19,720 bases of DNA from assembly GCA_035540955.1 (NCBI GenBank), contig DATLFP010000144.1, forward strand, positions 1 through 19,720, written 5' to 3'. Position 1 is the stretch's first letter. Each line of letters begins with the position of its first letter. The translations under genes and the position numbers were made by a program. Below, in pieces: positions 1 to 7,912 of this stretch. This DNA comes from DATLFP01 sp035540955 (GTDB taxonomy: Bacteria > Actinomycetota > Acidimicrobiia > Acidimicrobiales > CADCSY01). The notes under the pieces are model-generated. The model was not told where the DNA came from and did not search any database. It worked only from the letters and a program-made list of their open reading frames with translations.

Positions 1-1307
1 GGGGTGGCGGCCGTCAGCGAGAGCCCCGGCTCGGCCCAGCTGCCGTAGAACGCCCCGAGATCCGGCGCCGCCGACACGTTCTGCAGCACCGTCCCGTCGT
101 CCAGATCGATCGGGGTGCCGTCGACCTCGGACCACTCGACCGGGACCTCGACGGTGATCGTGCCGCTGTCGTCGCTGATGGAGACGAAGCCGCTGTACTC
201 GACGCCGGTGTCCTCGAGCGGACCGGTCTCGTCCTGGATCATCCGGCCCAGCGACTCGACCGGCTCCAGCGCGTCGCCGCTGAAGACGCCCCGGAGGCGG
301 ATGTCCTCCTCGTAGCGCAGCACCTGGACCGCGAGCTGCTCGCCCGGTGCGTGCGAGCGGAGGATGTCGCAGTAGTCCTTCATCGTGCCGTCCACACCGA
401 GCGAGAGACCCTCGATCTTCTCCACGATGTCGCCGCCCCGCAGGCCGAGCTCGCCGGCCGGGCTGCTGGTGTCGACCGACGCCACCCAGATCCCGGTCGT
501 CCCCGTGCTGTCGTCGTAGATCGCCTGGCCGTTGATGCCGAGGGAGAGCACGTCGCCGTGCTGGAGGTCCTCGACGGTGGGCCGGGCCAGCGCCGCCGAG
601 ATGGCGAAGAACTGGGAGGTGCCGGTGCCGGGATCGCCGCCCGCATAGTTGACGGCGACGACGCGCCCGCTCTCGGCGTCGACGAGCGGACCGCCGGAGT
701 TGCCCGGCTGGATGTTGGCGTCGTGCTCGATGACCGAGTCGACGGACGCCCAGTCGGTGTCGCCGGCGGCGCGCGCCTTCGACACGATGCCGCTCGTCAA
801 GGTGTACTCCGGGTCGCCGAGCGGGAAGCCGGCCGCCCGCACCTCGAGCCCGGGCTCGACCTCGTCCTCGTACCACGCCAGGTACGGGTAGCCGTCACCC
901 TCGAGATCGATCACGGCCAGGTCGGAGCACTCGGAGACGCCGAGCACGCGGGCGCTCACTGCTTCGTCGCTCCCTCCGACGAACACCTCGAGGGTGGCGG
1001 CGCCGGTCACCACGTGGTTGTTGGTGACGGCGATGCCGTCCGGGTGGATGATGAAGCCGCTGCCGGAGCCGGCTCCCTCGTACTCGTCGTAGGCCGAGAA
1101 CGTGCCGGCCGGATAGGCGAAGCTGCCCTTGGCGACGATCTGGACGACGGCCGACTTCACGTCACGGAGGTTGTCGATGGCACCGCCGGCATCGGCGGCG
1201 GATGACCCATCCGACCCGCCGTCGTCGTCGTCGTCCCCGCCGCACGCGGCGGCGATGAGGGCGAGCGGGAGCAGCACGGCGAGCAGCCGCCGCAACGTCT
1301 GGGTCAT
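1..1307 (-). CDS. HtrA/DegP-like trypsin-fold serine protease with PDZ domain, lipoprotein (C-terminus outside window)
   Basis: Predicted extracytoplasmic, membrane-anchored serine protease, probably for protein quality control at the cell surface. The start at 1307 gives a lipoprotein signal peptide ending in the lipobox Ala-Ala-Ala-Cys (Cys22), followed by an Asp/Gly/Ser-rich linker. The trypsin fold carries the full catalytic triad: His98 in TNNHVVTG, Asp129 in DLAVIDL and Ser204 in QPGNSGGPL. A PDZ-like domain follows at about residues 240-335 (LGLRGGDIVEKIEG). Roughly 100 further residues with no recognised domain run into the left edge without a stop, so about 435 codons are visible. 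It lies 44 bp downstream of the alpha/beta hydrolase on the same strand and could be read through from that operon. The protease call is firm; the substrate is unknown. Confidence 0.9.
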   Translation of the reverse strand, partial: MTQTLRRLLAVLLPLALIAAACGGDDDDDGGSDGSSAADAGGAIDNLRDVKSAVVQIVAKGSFAYPAGTFSAYDEYEGAGSGSGFIIHPDGIAVTNNHVVTGAATLEVFVGGSDEAVSARVLGVSECSDLAVIDLEGDGYPYLAWYEDEVEPGLEVRAAGFPLGDPEYTLTSGIVSKARAAGDTDWASVDSVIEHDANIQPGNSGGPLVDAESGRVVAVNYAGGDPGTGTSQFFAISAALARPTVEDLQHGDVLSLGINGQAIYDDSTGTTGIWVASVDTSSPAGELGLRGGDIVEKIEGLSLGVDGTMKDYCDILRSHAPGEQLAVQVLRYEEDIRLRGVFSGDALEPVESLGRMIQDETGPLEDTGVEYSGFVSISDDSGTITVEVPVEWSEVDGTPIDLDDGTVLQNVSAAPDLGAFYGSWAEPGLSLTAAT

Positions 1308-1351
1308 GCGCGCAGCATGGCACGTCTCCGTCCCGCGGCCAGGGCCCTTCG

Positions 1352-2062
1352 TCAACTTCCCTGACTGGGTGCGGTGCAGCGGACGAGCAGGTCGAGCAGC
1401 GCGCAGCTCACCGCACCGGGCTGGTGCTGATTGACGGCATGGCCCGCCTGGGGGACGACCACTCTGGTCGAGCCGGCGATCTTGGCGTGCAGGTAGTCGG
1501 CGGCGGCGAGGAAGCCGCGGTCGCCGGCGCCCACGAGGACGAGCGTCGGCACGGTGATCGACGGCAGGGCATCCATGACGGCCGCGTCGTGCTGGGCGAC
1601 GAAGCCGCGGATGGCATGGGCCAGAGCCCGCCGGCCACGGCGCTCCTCGGCGGCCGCCCGGCGTTCGACGTCGCGGTTCCAGGCGGCGCGGGCGTCGGGA
1701 TCCCGGTAGCCGGGACCGGTGCCGATGAGGCCCATCCCCGCCACCCGCTCGGGATGGCGCTGGGCGAACGCGATGGACAGCTGGCCGCCGAAGGAGTGGC
1801 CGACGAGCACCGCCGGTCCGGCGCCCACCAGCGCTTCGAGGTCGGCGAGGGCCACCTCCCGGCTGTAGGCCTCGGGGTCGTCGGGGGCCGGGCTCCGGCC
1901 GTGGCCGCGGAGGTCCCAGGTGACCACGCGCGCGCGGGGGTGGAGCGCCGCGACCTGCCGGTCCCACGTCGCCGAGGTGTCGCCCCAGCCGTGGGTGAGC
2001 ACGACGAGTGGCCCGGTCGTCCCGTCGACGCGGGACCACACCACCGCGGGCGCGACCGTCAC
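1352..2062 (-). CDS. alpha/beta-fold hydrolase
   Basis: A 236-residue cytoplasmic alpha/beta hydrolase with a GTG start. The oxyanion-hole motif HGWG is at 24-27, the nucleophile elbow GHSFGG places Ser90, the acid is Asp181 (VGAGDRGF) and the base is His208 (QAGHAVN). The LRGHGRS segment after strand 4 is typical of esterase, lactonase and C-C hydrolase members. The length is normal for a compact member with a short cap. It begins 10 bp after the luciferase-like monooxygenase stop and is the third gene of a tight minus-strand operon. By analogy with catabolic operons it may cleave an ester or lactone made by the upstream oxidoreductases; that is inference. The exact substrate cannot be read from sequence. 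Confidence 0.88.
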   Translation of the reverse strand: MTVAPAVVWSRVDGTTGPLVVLTHGWGDTSATWDRQVAALHPRARVVTWDLRGHGRSPAPDDPEAYSREVALADLEALVGAGPAVLVGHSFGGQLSIAFAQRHPERVAGMGLIGTGPGYRDPDARAAWNRDVERRAAAEERRGRRALAHAIRGFVAQHDAAVMDALPSITVPTLVLVGAGDRGFLAAADYLHAKIAGSTRVVVPQAGHAVNQHQPGAVSCALLDLLVRCTAPSQGS

Positions 2063-2072
2063 ACGCGTCGCG

Positions 2073-3293
2073 TCACGCCGGCGGGCCGCCGGTGACGCTG
2101 AGGGCCGACGGCTGGTCGTCGCCGGGCTTCAGCGTGGGGGTGGCGTTGGTGGGCCGCCGGTAGGGCGTGAGGTCGACCTCGGGCACCTCGATCTCGCCGG
2201 CGAGGATCTGCTGCTTCCAGTCCTGGTGCTCCGACTCTCGGTCGTGGAACTCGGGCATCACCTCGCGGGCGAAGAGCTCGAGGCTCTCGCAGATGTGCTC
2301 GTGGGTGTTCTTGCCGGCCTGGTTGAGCAGGATCACCTGATCGATGTGGGTCGCCTCGAACTTGCGCAGCTTCTTGCGGATCGTCTCCGGCGAGCCCACG
2401 AGCCCGCCGGCCGCCTTTGCCGCGTTCTTCGGCTCCGCCCGCCACTGCTGGTACTCGTCCCACAGGTTGACGGTCCCCGGTTCGACCACCCCGTACCGGG
2501 AGTAGAAGCCGAGCGAGAACTGGAAGAACGTCCACCCCTCGGCGCGGCGCTGCGCCTCCTCGTCGGTCTCGGCGCACATGAAGCCGCACACCACCGAGAT
2601 GTTCGGGTTCGTCACGTAGTCGGTGATGCGCTCGGGCTGGTGCAGGTAGGCGTGGTAGTACGCGCTCACCCAGGCGTTGGCGGCGTCGGCCGACGCGAAC
2701 TGGAAGCCGAGCGCCCCGAACCCCCAGCGGCCCGCCTGCTCGATGGTGTCGAGCTGGCTGCACGCCACCCAGAGGGGCGGGTGCGGCTTCTGCCTGGGCT
2801 TGGGCAGCACGTTGCGCAGCGGGAAGTCGAAGTACTCGCCGTGGTACTCGACGGCGTCGTCGCCGAACATCGGCATGAGGCACCGCACGGCGTCCTCGAA
2901 CACGAGCCGCTTGTCGCGGAACCGGCGCCCGAACGGGTGCAGCTCGGTGATCGACGACCCCTCGCCGAGGCCGAGCTCGACCCGACCGCTGGACACGAGA
3001 TCGAGGGTGGCGACCCGCTCGGCGACGCGTGCCGGATGGTTGGTGGGCAGCTGCACGATGCCGTGGCCGAGGCGGATGTTCCGGGTCCGTTGGGACGCGG
3101 CCGCCAGGAACACCTCGGGAGCGCTCGAGTGGGAGTACTCCTCCAGGAAGTGGTGCTCGACCTCCCACGCGTGGTCGAAGCCGAGGCGGTCGGCCAGCTC
3201 GATCTGGTCGAGGGCGTGCTGCACGAGGTCGTGCTCGGCATCCCCCTCCCATGGCCGGGGGAGCTGGAGCTCGTAGAAGATGCCGAACTTCAT
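2073..3293 (-). CDS. LLM class flavin-dependent oxidoreductase (luciferase-like monooxygenase)
   Basis: A 406-residue luciferase-like (TIM-barrel) flavin enzyme. The start MKFGIFYE at 3293 is preferred over an upstream in-frame start because it opens the first barrel strand and follows an AAAGGTGA ribosome-binding site at good spacing. LuxA-type features include the EVEHHF motif near residue 47, the GHGIVQLPTNHPARVAER segment and SSGRVELGLGEGS. The ELHPFGR region and the long C-terminal tail fit the alkanal-monooxygenase-like subgroup, which uses reduced FMN; F420 use cannot be excluded. It starts 4 bp after the stop of the upstream LLM gene, so the two are certainly cotranscribed. It probably oxidises a small organic substrate with O2. 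No partner flavin reductase is visible in the window. Confidence 0.88.
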   Translation of the reverse strand: MKFGIFYELQLPRPWEGDAEHDLVQHALDQIELADRLGFDHAWEVEHHFLEEYSHSSAPEVFLAAASQRTRNIRLGHGIVQLPTNHPARVAERVATLDLVSSGRVELGLGEGSSITELHPFGRRFRDKRLVFEDAVRCLMPMFGDDAVEYHGEYFDFPLRNVLPKPRQKPHPPLWVACSQLDTIEQAGRWGFGALGFQFASADAANAWVSAYYHAYLHQPERITDYVTNPNISVVCGFMCAETDEEAQRRAEGWTFFQFSLGFYSRYGVVEPGTVNLWDEYQQWRAEPKNAAKAAGGLVGSPETIRKKLRKFEATHIDQVILLNQAGKNTHEHICESLELFAREVMPEFHDRESEHQDWKQQILAGEIEVPEVDLTPYRRPTNATPTLKPGDDQPSALSVTGGPPA

Positions 3294-3297
3294 CACG

Positions 3298-4380
3298 TCA
3301 CCTTTCGAGAAGGGGAAGGACTTCTTGCGGGAACCGCGCCATCGCCGCCAGCGCCTGCTGCCGGTCGGCGCCGCGTTCATCGCGCCCGCCTCCCCGGCTG
3401 CTGGACGGGCCGACGATGATCACCTTGTCGAGGCCGAGGCCCAGCAGCTCGTTGAGCCGGTCGGCGCACGCCGCGGGCGGACCCACGATGCCGAAGCGGT
3501 CGATGAACTCGGGCGAGAGCACCGCCGCCTGGCGGCTGTCGCCCCGGGTGTGATGCGTCATGTCGTAGGTCTCGATGAGCTTGGCCATCGTCTCCCGCTC
3601 GACGTCGTCGACCGGGCCGGTGGGCGTGCCGTGCATCGTCGAGAAGCGCGTGAAGGTCGACATGCCGCCCCGGATGAGGTCGCGGGCGACGTCGAGGTCG
3701 TCGCCGGCCACGCAGTTGACGAACGCGCCGATGCGCACGTCGGGACTCACTGCCCGGGCCATCTCGATGCCCCACTCGACGCGGGCGCGGTCGGCGCCGA
3801 CGGCGAGCATCACCCGGTCGGCGTGCCGCGCCGCCGCCTCGATCACCTTCGGTCCGGTCGAGCTGACCTCGACGAGGACCTTCGGGAGGTCCTCGGGCAC
3901 GATGTGGACGCGGCTGTCGGTGGCGCGGGTCTTGAGGTTGAGCGCCTCCACGCCGGGGGCGACGTCGTCGTCCAGCCCGAGATCGGCGAAGTCGACCTCC
4001 TCGCGCCGCAGGTATGCCTGCAGCACCTTCAGGTACCGCTCCAGCGCGGCGACGGATGCGGGCGCCCGGCCGAGGTGGGAGAGGGCGCTGTCGCCCCGGC
4101 CGATGCCGATCGTGACCCGGCCGCCCGAGACGAGGTGCACCGACGCCGCCGCGCAGGCCGTCACCGCCGGCAGGCGGGTGACCGGGTTGGTCACCGCGGT
4201 GCCGAGCCCGATGGTCGTCGTGGCCGCCGCCGCCACCGTGAGGCCGACCCAGCTGTCGGCGGTGAGGTTCTGCGAGTCGACCACGGCGAAGCCGTCCCAG
4301 CCGGCGTCCTCGGCCGCCTTCGAGTGGCGGGCGATGGTGCGCGGATCGGGGATGCCCGTCGTCCAGATCTCGGCGGTCAT
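3298..4380 (-). CDS. LLM class oxidoreductase, probably F420-dependent
   Basis: A 360-residue luciferase-like fold protein, first gene of the minus-strand operon. Its N-terminus (MTAEIWTTGIPDP), the GLGTAVTNPVTRLP segment, SGGRVTIGIGRGDSALSHLGR and the C-terminal GPPAACADRLNELLGLGLDKVIIVGP resemble the F420-binding Mer-like branch of the family rather than the LuxA branch represented by the next gene. The likely cofactor is therefore reduced or oxidised F420, which is inferred from family resemblance. The ATG at 4380 has no Shine-Dalgarno sequence but has a TACGGT box seven bases upstream (4388-4393), consistent with a leaderless transcript. The operon diverges from the formate dehydrogenase-like gene, whose GTG lies only 23 bp away. 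Confidence 0.87.
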   Translation of the reverse strand: MTAEIWTTGIPDPRTIARHSKAAEDAGWDGFAVVDSQNLTADSWVGLTVAAAATTTIGLGTAVTNPVTRLPAVTACAAASVHLVSGGRVTIGIGRGDSALSHLGRAPASVAALERYLKVLQAYLRREEVDFADLGLDDDVAPGVEALNLKTRATDSRVHIVPEDLPKVLVEVSSTGPKVIEAAARHADRVMLAVGADRARVEWGIEMARAVSPDVRIGAFVNCVAGDDLDVARDLIRGGMSTFTRFSTMHGTPTGPVDDVERETMAKLIETYDMTHHTRGDSRQAAVLSPEFIDRFGIVGPPAACADRLNELLGLGLDKVIIVGPSSSRGGGRDERGADRQQALAAMARFPQEVLPLLER

Positions 4381-4387
4381 GCCCGCG

Positions 4388-4397
4388 ACCGTACGCT
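4388..4397. promoter_or_regulatory. overlapping divergent -10 boxes for two leaderless genes
   Basis: In the 23-bp gap between the divergent start codons there is a plus-strand TACGCT (4392-4397) six bases before the GTG at 4404, and a minus-strand TACGGT (4393-4388) seven bases before the ATG at 4380. Both fit the actinobacterial TAnnnT -10 consensus and the usual distance to a start site, so both mRNAs would begin at their start codons. The two boxes share the central TA step at 4392-4393. The boxes are seen directly; promoter function is inferred. Confidence 0.6.
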
Positions 4398-4403
4398 GAA
4401 CCG

Positions 4404-6629
4404 GTGCGCTGGAACCGGGCGAGCTGGGTGAGCCTGCGCCCGAACGGGATCGGGCTCCAGAAGCCCAACCACTACGGCGACATGGTGAGGGTGGCGTGGG
4501 ACAACCGCCGCCACCCGAAGCTGGCGTGGGACATCCTCGCCAAGGGCGTGTGCGACGGGTGTGCCCTGGGCGTCGCCGGGTTCCACGATTGGACGATCGA
4601 CGGCGTGCACCTCTGCACCACCCGACTGCGCCTGCTGGCGTTGAACACCGCTGATGCGGTCGACCCCGCACGCCTCGCCGACGTCGACGCCCTTCGCCAC
4701 CTCGATGGGGCCGCCCTGCGCGACCTCGGGCGCCTCGCCCACCCGCTCCGGCGCCGCCGGGGCGATCGGGGCTTCACCCGCATCACCTGGGAAGAGGCGC
4801 TCGATCGGGCGGCCGCCTCGATCGCGACCGCCGGCGGCGAGCGCACCGCCGTCTACCTCACGTCGCGGGGCGTCACCAACGAGACGTACTACGTGTGCGG
4901 CAAGGCGGCCCGGGCCATGGGGGTGGCGTCGGTCGACTCCGCGGCCCGGGTGTGCCACGCGCCGTCGACGGTGGCGCTGAAGGAGACGATCGGCGCGGCC
5001 GCCACCACGTGCTCGTTCGCCGACGTCCTCGCCTCCGACCTGATCGTGCTCATCGGCGCCAACCCCGCCACCAACCAGCCGGTGTTCATGAAGTACCTCT
5101 ACGAGGCGAAGCGCAACGGGGCCCGGGTCGTGGTGGTCAACCCCTACCTGGAGCCGGGCCTCGAGCGCTACTGGGTGCCGTCGAGCCCGGAGTCGGCGTT
5201 GTTCGGGACGAAGATCGCCGACCTCCACGTGCCGGTGGTGCCCGGCGGCGACGTCGCCTTCTGCAACGCCGTCTTGAAGGAGCTGATCCGGCTCGACGCC
5301 GTCGACCGCGCGTTCATCGCAACGCGCACCACCGGGTGGGACGACCTCGCCGCCTTCCTCGAGACCCGGTCGCTCGACGACCTCCTCGCGGCCGCCGGCG
5401 TCGACCGCTCGACGCTGGCCGCCTTCGTCGACCTCTACGGGTCCGCGGGCGCCGCCATCCTCGTGTGGTCGATGGGGATCACCCAGCGCCGCGAGTCGGT
5501 CGAGGGTGTGAAGGCGATCGTCAACCTCGGCCTGGCGCGGGGCAACGTCGGCCGCGACGGCGCCGGGCTGATGCCGATCCGCGGACACTCCGGTGTCCAG
5601 GGCGGCGCCGAGATGGGCGCCTACTCCACGGCCCTGCCCGGCGGGCTCGCCGTCACCCCCGCGCACGCCGCCGCGCTCTCGGCGCAGTGGGGCTTCGACG
5701 TGCCCGATCACGTCGGCCTCACGGCGCCCGAGATGGTGGAGGCCGCCGAGCGCGGCGACCTCGACGTGCTCTACCTGGCGGGCGGTTCGTTCCTCGACGT
5801 GCTCCCCGAACCCGACCGCGTCCGTGCCGCGCTGGAGCGGGTGCCGGTGCGCGTGCACCAGGACATCGTGCTGAGCGAGCAGATGCTGCTCGACCCACCC
5901 GACGGCGGCGAGGTCGTCGTGCTGCCCGCCGCCACCCGCTACGAGCAGGAGGGTGGCGGCACGGAGACCACGACCGAGCGCCGCATCGTGTACTCGCCGC
6001 CGATCGCCGTCGGTCGCATGGGCGAGGCGATGAGCGAGTGGCGGATCTTCGCGGAGGTCGCCAAGCGGGCCCGGCCCGACCTCGCCGGCGCGTTCTCCTG
6101 GCCCGGCGGCGACGACCTGCGCCGGGAGATCGCCGAGGTCGTGCCGCTCTACGCCGGGATCGAGACCTTGCGGGCCACCGGTGACGCGGTGCAGTACGGC
6201 GGCCGCCACCTGCCCATCGAGCAGGCGGTGTTCTCGGTGGTCGACGTCGACCCGCCCCGGCTCGGGCTCGGGGAGTTCGAGGTGACGACCCGGCGAGGCA
6301 AGCAGTTCAACTCGATGGTGCAGGGCGAGGTCGACCCGCTCAACGGCGCGCGTCGCGACGAGATCCTCCTGAGCCACAAGGACGCCATGCGTCTCGGGCT
6401 CGAGGACGGCGACCCCGTGGTGCTGCGGTCGGCGTCCGGCGTGCTCGCCGGCCGGGTGCGGCGGGAGAAGCTGCCGGCGGGCTCCATCCAGGTCCACTGG
6501 CCCGAGGGGAACGTGCTGATCCCCGCCGGCCCCGACCACCGCGAGCCGCGCTCCAACGTGCCCGACTACACCGCTGTCGTCACCATCGAGCGGGCCTCGG
6601 GCGCCTCGTGGGCCTCGGGGGCTCCATGA
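4404..6629 (+). CDS. molybdopterin-dependent formate dehydrogenase-like oxidoreductase (FdhF/YdeP class)
   Basis: A 741-residue cytoplasmic (no Tat signal) molybdopterin bis-MGD enzyme. Cys184 in SAARVCHAPSTVAL sits where FdhF formate dehydrogenases carry the Sec/Cys molybdenum ligand, followed by the conserved His. The N-terminus has Cys50, Cys53 and Cys71 (VCDGCALG, then HLC), but I find no fourth cysteine for a classical 4Fe-4S site. The core runs from about 125 to 560, and the C-terminal MGD-binding domain from about 610 to 735 (RRGKQFNSMVQGEVDPLNGARRDEI). The GTG at 4404 is chosen because it follows a TACGCT box by six bases. It overlaps fdhD by four bases (ATGA), and FdhD proteins activate formate dehydrogenases, which supports the class. 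No NAD- or ferredoxin-binding partner is present, so the electron acceptor and even the substrate remain open. Confidence 0.85.
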   Translation: MRWNRASWVSLRPNGIGLQKPNHYGDMVRVAWDNRRHPKLAWDILAKGVCDGCALGVAGFHDWTIDGVHLCTTRLRLLALNTADAVDPARLADVDALRHLDGAALRDLGRLAHPLRRRRGDRGFTRITWEEALDRAAASIATAGGERTAVYLTSRGVTNETYYVCGKAARAMGVASVDSAARVCHAPSTVALKETIGAAATTCSFADVLASDLIVLIGANPATNQPVFMKYLYEAKRNGARVVVVNPYLEPGLERYWVPSSPESALFGTKIADLHVPVVPGGDVAFCNAVLKELIRLDAVDRAFIATRTTGWDDLAAFLETRSLDDLLAAAGVDRSTLAAFVDLYGSAGAAILVWSMGITQRRESVEGVKAIVNLGLARGNVGRDGAGLMPIRGHSGVQGGAEMGAYSTALPGGLAVTPAHAAALSAQWGFDVPDHVGLTAPEMVEAAERGDLDVLYLAGGSFLDVLPEPDRVRAALERVPVRVHQDIVLSEQMLLDPPDGGEVVVLPAATRYEQEGGGTETTTERRIVYSPPIAVGRMGEAMSEWRIFAEVAKRARPDLAGAFSWPGGDDLRREIAEVVPLYAGIETLRATGDAVQYGGRHLPIEQAVFSVVDVDPPRLGLGEFEVTTRRGKQFNSMVQGEVDPLNGARRDEILLSHKDAMRLGLEDGDPVVLRSASGVLAGRVRREKLPAGSIQVHWPEGNVLIPAGPDHREPRSNVPDYTAVVTIERASGASWASGAP

Positions 6630-7411
6630 CGACGCGGCGACCGGCGACCAGGGTCGAGGTCGTGCGCGACGGGGTGCGCACCTTTGACGAGGTGATCACC
6701 GAGGAGCCCCTGCAGATCCGCGTCGACGACGTCGACCTGGCGGTCACGATGCGCACGCCGGGGCACGACTTCGAGCTGGCCGTGGGGTTCCTCGTCGGCG
6801 AGGGCGTCGTGCGCGACAAGGTCGACGTCGCCGAGGTGCGCTACTGCGTCGGCTCCGATCAGCAGCAGGACTACAACGTGGTCACCGTCGCGCTGCGGGA
6901 GCCGTTGGCGGGTGGGTCGAAGGCCCGACCCACGGCGATGACGGCGGCGTGCGGGCTGTGCGGCAAGCGCTCGATCGACGAAGTGCACGTCGCGTGCCCG
7001 ACCCTCCCGGCGACCGAGCCGGTGGCGCTCACGTCGCTGCTCGCGCTCCCCGGCGCCTTGCGGGCCCACCAGTCGCTGTTCGACCGCACCGGTGGCGTGC
7101 ATGCCGCCGGCTTGTTCACCCGTGCCGGCGACGTCGTCGCCGTGCGGGAGGACGTGGGCCGCCACAACGCCGCCGACAAGGTGATCGGGCGGGCCCTGCT
7201 CGACGGGCGCCTCCCGCTGCACGACCACGTGCTCGTGCTGTCGGGCCGGGCCAGCTTCGAGATGGTGCAGAAGGCGGCGCTGGCCGGCGTCACCACCGTC
7301 GTGGCGGTGTCAGCCCCGTCGTCGCTGGCCGTCGCCGCCGCCGACCGGCTCGGCGTCTGCCTCGTCGCGTTCGGCGGCAACGTCTACGCCCACGGCGAGC
7401 GGACCCGCTAA
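6626..7411 (+). CDS. fdhD: FdhD, formate dehydrogenase accessory sulfurtransferase
   Basis: A 261-residue FdhD-family protein. This family passes sulfur from a cysteine desulfurase to the bis-MGD cofactor of formate dehydrogenase, a step needed for activity. The signature is clear: ITEEPLQIRVDD, the MRTPGHDFELAVGFLVGEG segment, the sulfur-carrying Cys109-x-x-Cys112 in TAACGLCGKRS, and the strongly conserved VREDVGRHNAADKVIG, followed by LSGRASFEMVQKAALAG. The start at 6626 overlaps the stop of the molybdoenzyme gene as ATGA, indicating translational coupling; a GTG at 6608 is possible but adds only a few unlikely residues. Its stop overlaps that of the convergent VOC gene by four bases. The adjacent oxidoreductase is the obvious client. 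Confidence 0.95.
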   Translation: MTTRRPATRVEVVRDGVRTFDEVITEEPLQIRVDDVDLAVTMRTPGHDFELAVGFLVGEGVVRDKVDVAEVRYCVGSDQQQDYNVVTVALREPLAGGSKARPTAMTAACGLCGKRSIDEVHVACPTLPATEPVALTSLLALPGALRAHQSLFDRTGGVHAAGLFTRAGDVVAVREDVGRHNAADKVIGRALLDGRLPLHDHVLVLSGRASFEMVQKAALAGVTTVVAVSAPSSLAVAAADRLGVCLVAFGGNVYAHGERTR

Positions 7412-7809
7412 CCGGGCAGGGCGGCGTAGAGGTCGACGCTGTTGCCGTCGGGGTCGTGCACCACGGCGTAGCGCTGACCCCAGAACGCGTCCCACGGCTC
7501 CCGGTGGCTGGGGTGCCCGAGGGCCACGAGGCGAGCGTGGAGGGCGTCGACGGCGTCGGGGTCGGGGCAGCGGAAGGCGAGCGCGACCCGGTGCCCGCCC
7601 GCCGGCGGAGCCCAGTCCGGATCGAAGGACCGGACGGTCTCGACGGTGTCGAACATCAGGCGGATGCCGCCACCGAGGTCGACCTCGACGTGCGGGGCGC
7701 CGTCGGCGTCGTCGGGGATCGCCAGGCCGAGCGCCCGGTAGAAGGCGAGCGAGGCCGCCATGTCGCCCACCACCAGCCCGAAGGCATCCAATCTGGCTTC
7801 GATGGTCAC
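7408..7809 (-). CDS. VOC family protein (glyoxalase/bleomycin-resistance fold)
   Basis: A 133-residue single VOC unit with two beta-alpha-beta-beta-beta modules: RLDAFGLVVGDMAASLAFYRALGL at the start and VVHDPDGNSVDLYAALPG at the end. Both are diagnostic of glyoxalase-like and dioxygenase-like metal proteins. The usual final metal-ligand Glu is replaced by Asp in NSVDLY, so metal binding is uncertain. The GTG at 7809 is preferred because it starts the fold directly and is preceded by TATCCC six bases upstream (imperfect leaderless -10). A longer reading to 7914 would run under the divergent neighbour and adds low-complexity residues. Members act as glyoxalases, dioxygenases or binding proteins; none can be selected here. 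Confidence 0.82.
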   Translation of the reverse strand: MTIEARLDAFGLVVGDMAASLAFYRALGLAIPDDADGAPHVEVDLGGGIRLMFDTVETVRSFDPDWAPPAGGHRVALAFRCPDPDAVDALHARLVALGHPSHREPWDAFWGQRYAVVHDPDGNSVDLYAALPG

Positions 7810-7912
7810 GGAGAGGGGATACCACGCCGCCGTGACGCCGGTGGTCTCCGATGAGTCTGCGGCATCCCCGACGTCGGAACCGGCGCAAGCATCGTCCGAG
7901 GGAGGACCAGTC

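Noticed and set aside
351..1205. Plus-strand open frame of about 285 codons
   Set aside because: It is antisense to the HtrA-like protease, whose catalytic triad and lipobox are intact.
1920..3419. Plus-strand open frame of about 500 codons
   Set aside because: It is the antisense shadow of the luciferase-like gene and part of the hydrolase gene, with no motifs.
4377..6539. Minus-strand open frame of about 720 codons
   Set aside because: It is antisense to the molybdopterin oxidoreductase; composition is His/Arg/Gly-rich with no recognisable fold.
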